Part shown: piece after piece, positions 13,193-15,146 of the stretch
Position numbering within the stretch: position 1 is the first letter of the stretch
Layout of the letters: the number at the start of each line of letters is the position of its first letter
Assembly: GCA_900757185.1 (NCBI GenBank)
Contig: CAAEMX010000053.1
Location: forward strand, 1-15,146
Source of the DNA: an uncultured Collinsella sp.
GTDB lineage: Bacteria; Actinomycetota; Coriobacteriia; Coriobacteriales; Coriobacteriaceae
DNA length: 15,146 bases
Direction of reading: 5' to 3'
Position numbers and translations under genes: made by a program
Notes under the pieces: generated by a model
The model's input: the letters and a program-made list of their open reading frames with translations, nothing else
Database searches by the model: none
What the model was told of the DNA's origin: nothing

Positions 13193-14530
13193 ATGCCCCA
13201 GAACATCTTCGGTACCGATGGCGTCCGTGGCGTCGCCAACGCCGACCTCTCGTGCGACCTCGCGTTTCGCCTGGGCCGCGCGGCGACCAAGTTCCTTGGC
13301 CCGGACATCTGCATCGGCCGCGACACGCGTCTTTCGGGTACCATGCTCGAGAGTGCTCTGACCGCTGGCATTATGGCAGAGGGCGGCCGTCCGCATTGCT
13401 GCGGCGTTATCCCTACGCCGGCCGTGGCGCTGCTCACCGTCCAAAACGAGCTCGACGGCGGCATCGTCATCTCCGCTTCGCACAATCCGCCGGAGTTCAA
13501 CGGCATCAAGTTCTTTAGCCGCAAGGGCATGAAGCTTCCCGATGCTGTCGAGGAAGAGATCAGCGCCTGGGTCATGTCCGAGGAGGCCATGGCTGCCGAC
13601 ACGCTGCCGACCGGCGCCGGTGTGGGTCATATCATCAAGATGAAAGACGCCCGCAAGGCCTATGTCGATCATGCCATCAGCACGCTCGACGGCCTTAAAC
13701 TCGATGGCCTGGTTGTTGCCGTCGACTGCGGCCACGGTGCTTCCTGCCAGACCACGCCCGCCGCGCTGCAGCGCCTGGGCGCCACGGTCCATGCCATCAA
13801 CACCGATTACTGCGGCACCGACATTAACGTTGAGTGCGGCTCTACGCACCTTGAGCCCCTGCGCGAGCTCGTGCTGCGAACCCACGCCGACATCGGCCTG
13901 GCCCACGACGGCGACGCCGATCGCGTGCTGTTCGTGGACAGCGAGGGCAACGAGATCGATGGCGACTACATTCTTGCCATCTGCGGCTCCGACCTGGCCG
14001 CTCGCGGCAAGCTCGCCAATTCCGAGATCGTCTCGACCGTTATGTGCAACCTGGGCTTCTCCATCGCAATGAAGGAGCAGGGCTTCGAGATGGTCCAGAC
14101 CGCCGTGGGCGACCGCTATGTTCTTGAGCGCATGCTCGCGGATGGCGCCGTCATCGGTGGCGAGCAGTCCGGCCACATCATCTTCCTGGAGCACAACACC
14201 ACCGGTGACGGGCTGGTGACGGCCCTGCAGCTGCTGGCCGTGCTCAAGCGCACCGGCCGCACCCTCACCGACCTTGCCGGCATCATGAAGAAGTACCCGC
14301 AGGTACTCGTCAACGTGCATTCGGACAACAAGGCCGGCCTGGACGATTGCCAGCCCATTTGGGACGCCGTCGCTGCCGCCGAGAAGGAGCTCAACGGCCG
14401 CGGCCGCATCTTGGTGCGCCCGAGCGGTACCGAGCCGCTGGTTCGCGTTATGGCCGAGGCGGAGACGCACGAGCTCACCCAGCGCGTTGTCGACGACATC
14501 GTCGAGGTTGTCAAGCGTGAACTTCCCTAA
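13193..14530 (+). CDS. glmM: Phosphoglucosamine mutase
   Basis: A 445-residue enzyme that converts glucosamine-6-phosphate to glucosamine-1-phosphate, on the cytoplasmic route to UDP-GlcNAc for peptidoglycan. Motifs in order are FGTDGVRG (residues 5-12), catalytic phosphoserine loop ISASHNP (Ser96), Mg-binding DGDADR (239-244), sugar-binding GEQSGH (323-328) and phosphate-binding RPSGTEP (409-415). The length matches the family (about 445-450). ATG 13193 is preferred over the in-frame GTG-type starts upstream because GGAAGGAG (13177-13184) lies eight bases away and the product then starts MPQNIFGTDGVRG like its homologues. The order rplM-rpsI-glmM is common in actinobacteria. Confidence 0.98.
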   Translation: MPQNIFGTDGVRGVANADLSCDLAFRLGRAATKFLGPDICIGRDTRLSGTMLESALTAGIMAEGGRPHCCGVIPTPAVALLTVQNELDGGIVISASHNPPEFNGIKFFSRKGMKLPDAVEEEISAWVMSEEAMAADTLPTGAGVGHIIKMKDARKAYVDHAISTLDGLKLDGLVVAVDCGHGASCQTTPAALQRLGATVHAINTDYCGTDINVECGSTHLEPLRELVLRTHADIGLAHDGDADRVLFVDSEGNEIDGDYILAICGSDLAARGKLANSEIVSTVMCNLGFSIAMKEQGFEMVQTAVGDRYVLERMLADGAVIGGEQSGHIIFLEHNTTGDGLVTALQLLAVLKRTGRTLTDLAGIMKKYPQVLVNVHSDNKAGLDDCQPIWDAVAAAEKELNGRGRILVRPSGTEPLVRVMAEAETHELTQRVVDDIVEVVKRELP

Positions 14531-14601
14531 TGGTCAAAAACGGGTGCCAAGTGGTAAACTGTTAAAGCATTTTTGATTGATTGGTATGTCCGAGGGGGAG
14601 C

Positions 14602-15099
14602 ATGTTCACTAAAGTCCTAAGGTCTTTTGGTATGCGTGGTCGAGTCCTTACGCTGGATGCTCCCATCTCGGGCGACGTCATTCCGCTCTCCGAGGTAAAC
14701 GATCAGACGTTTGCCACCGGCCTTTTGGGCCAGGGCGTTGCCATTCAGCCTACGGGTACGCGTGTGATTGCGCCGGCAGACGCCAAGGTCGAGGCCATTT
14801 TTCCCACGGGTCACGCCGTCGCGCTCAACACGGTCGATGGCTTGGACGTGCTCATCCACGTTGGTTTGGACACTGTTCAGCTCGAGGGCAAGCACTTTAC
14901 TGTACATGCGCAAGTGGGTGACATCGTCCATAAGGGCGATGTGCTCATCGAGTTCGATCGCGAGGCAATTGCTGCCGAGGGTTACGATGTGACGGTTCCC
15001 ATCTTGGTGTGCAACTCCGTTGAGTTCTCGAGCATCAAAGGCTCCGTTGGCGAGCATGTCGAGGAGATGGACCAGCTCATCGTCGCGCGTGAGCGCTAG
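14602..15099 (+). CDS. PTS glucose-type EIIA protein
   Basis: A 165-residue EIIA-Glc (Crr/PTS_EIIA_1) domain, which takes a phosphate from HPr and passes it to an EIIB domain during sugar uptake. The phosphorylated His is H86 in LIHVGLDTVQL, and the supporting His is H71 in FPTGHAVAL; APADAKV and GDVLIEFD are also family landmarks. It is a free-standing domain, not fused to EIIBC, so it may serve several permeases or act as a regulator, as Crr does in enterobacteria. The ATG at 14602 directly follows GAGGGGGAG. A possible promoter has TAAACT (14555-14560) as -10 and TGGTCA (14531-14536) as a weak -35. No terminator is seen before the window end, so it may be cotranscribed with the next gene. 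Confidence 0.93.
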   Translation: MFTKVLRSFGMRGRVLTLDAPISGDVIPLSEVNDQTFATGLLGQGVAIQPTGTRVIAPADAKVEAIFPTGHAVALNTVDGLDVLIHVGLDTVQLEGKHFTVHAQVGDIVHKGDVLIEFDREAIAAEGYDVTVPILVCNSVEFSSIKGSVGEHVEEMDQLIVARER

Positions 15100-15121
15100 T
15101 CGCTCCGCTTTGCCTTTAGCC

Positions 15122-15146
15122 TACAATTCAAACACGTTTACGGAGG
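15122..15146 (+). promoter_or_regulatory. Possible -10 box and ribosome binding site of the next gene
   Basis: TACAAT (15122-15127) resembles a -10 element, although no good -35 lies at the right distance. The window ends in GGAGG (15142-15146), so a plus-strand gene should start within about 10 bases beyond the edge. Confidence 0.4.

Overview
The window is a GC-rich stretch of bacterial chromosome. Its codon use, the rplM-rpsI-glmM gene order, the tmRNA and the style of the intergenic repeats suggest an actinobacterium of the Coriobacteriia type. A gut Collinsella-like organism is my best guess, from overall resemblance only and not from a search.

Left part (1-7267): a metal-handling region. 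A minus-strand AraC-family regulator diverges from two adjacent half-size ABC transporters of the exporter fold that resemble the YbtP/YbtQ and IrtA/IrtB siderophore-import pairs. Next comes a two-gene unit: an 81-residue protein with a glycine-rich membrane helix (DUF6110-like), then a P1B-type ATPase whose metal-site motif is Ser-Cys-Ala (subgroup P1B-6). P1B-6 ATPases with a small hydrophobic partner are the core of ferrosome (Fez) iron-storage loci, so this is a candidate ferrosome-type system. Near-identical palindromes centred on AGCCATGGCT lie in both promoter regions, which suggests that one regulator controls uptake and storage together.

Middle (7268-9911): a toxin-antitoxin operon (RelB/DinJ-like antitoxin, PIN-domain toxin) with its own promoter, palindromic operator and terminator. 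A lower-GC island follows, with a possible 17-codon micro-ORF, a secreted DUF5626-like protein, and a short membrane-anchor ORF in the same frame just past the secreted protein's TAG stop. A minus-strand helical protein of unknown function closes the section.

Right-middle (10151-11192): tmRNA (ssrA) with a strong terminator, then about 640 bases of repeats and no convincing gene. These comprise a 36-bp direct repeat carrying 17 bp antisense to the tmRNA 3' end, large hairpins, and a 61-62 bp tandem array whose units can each fold into a hairpin.

Right part (11193-15146): mostly housekeeping genes. They are a patatin-like phospholipase, rplM-rpsI with promoter, leader hairpin and terminator, glmM (peptidoglycan precursor synthesis), and a glucose-type PTS EIIA protein. 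The window ends at the ribosome binding site of a further plus-strand gene.
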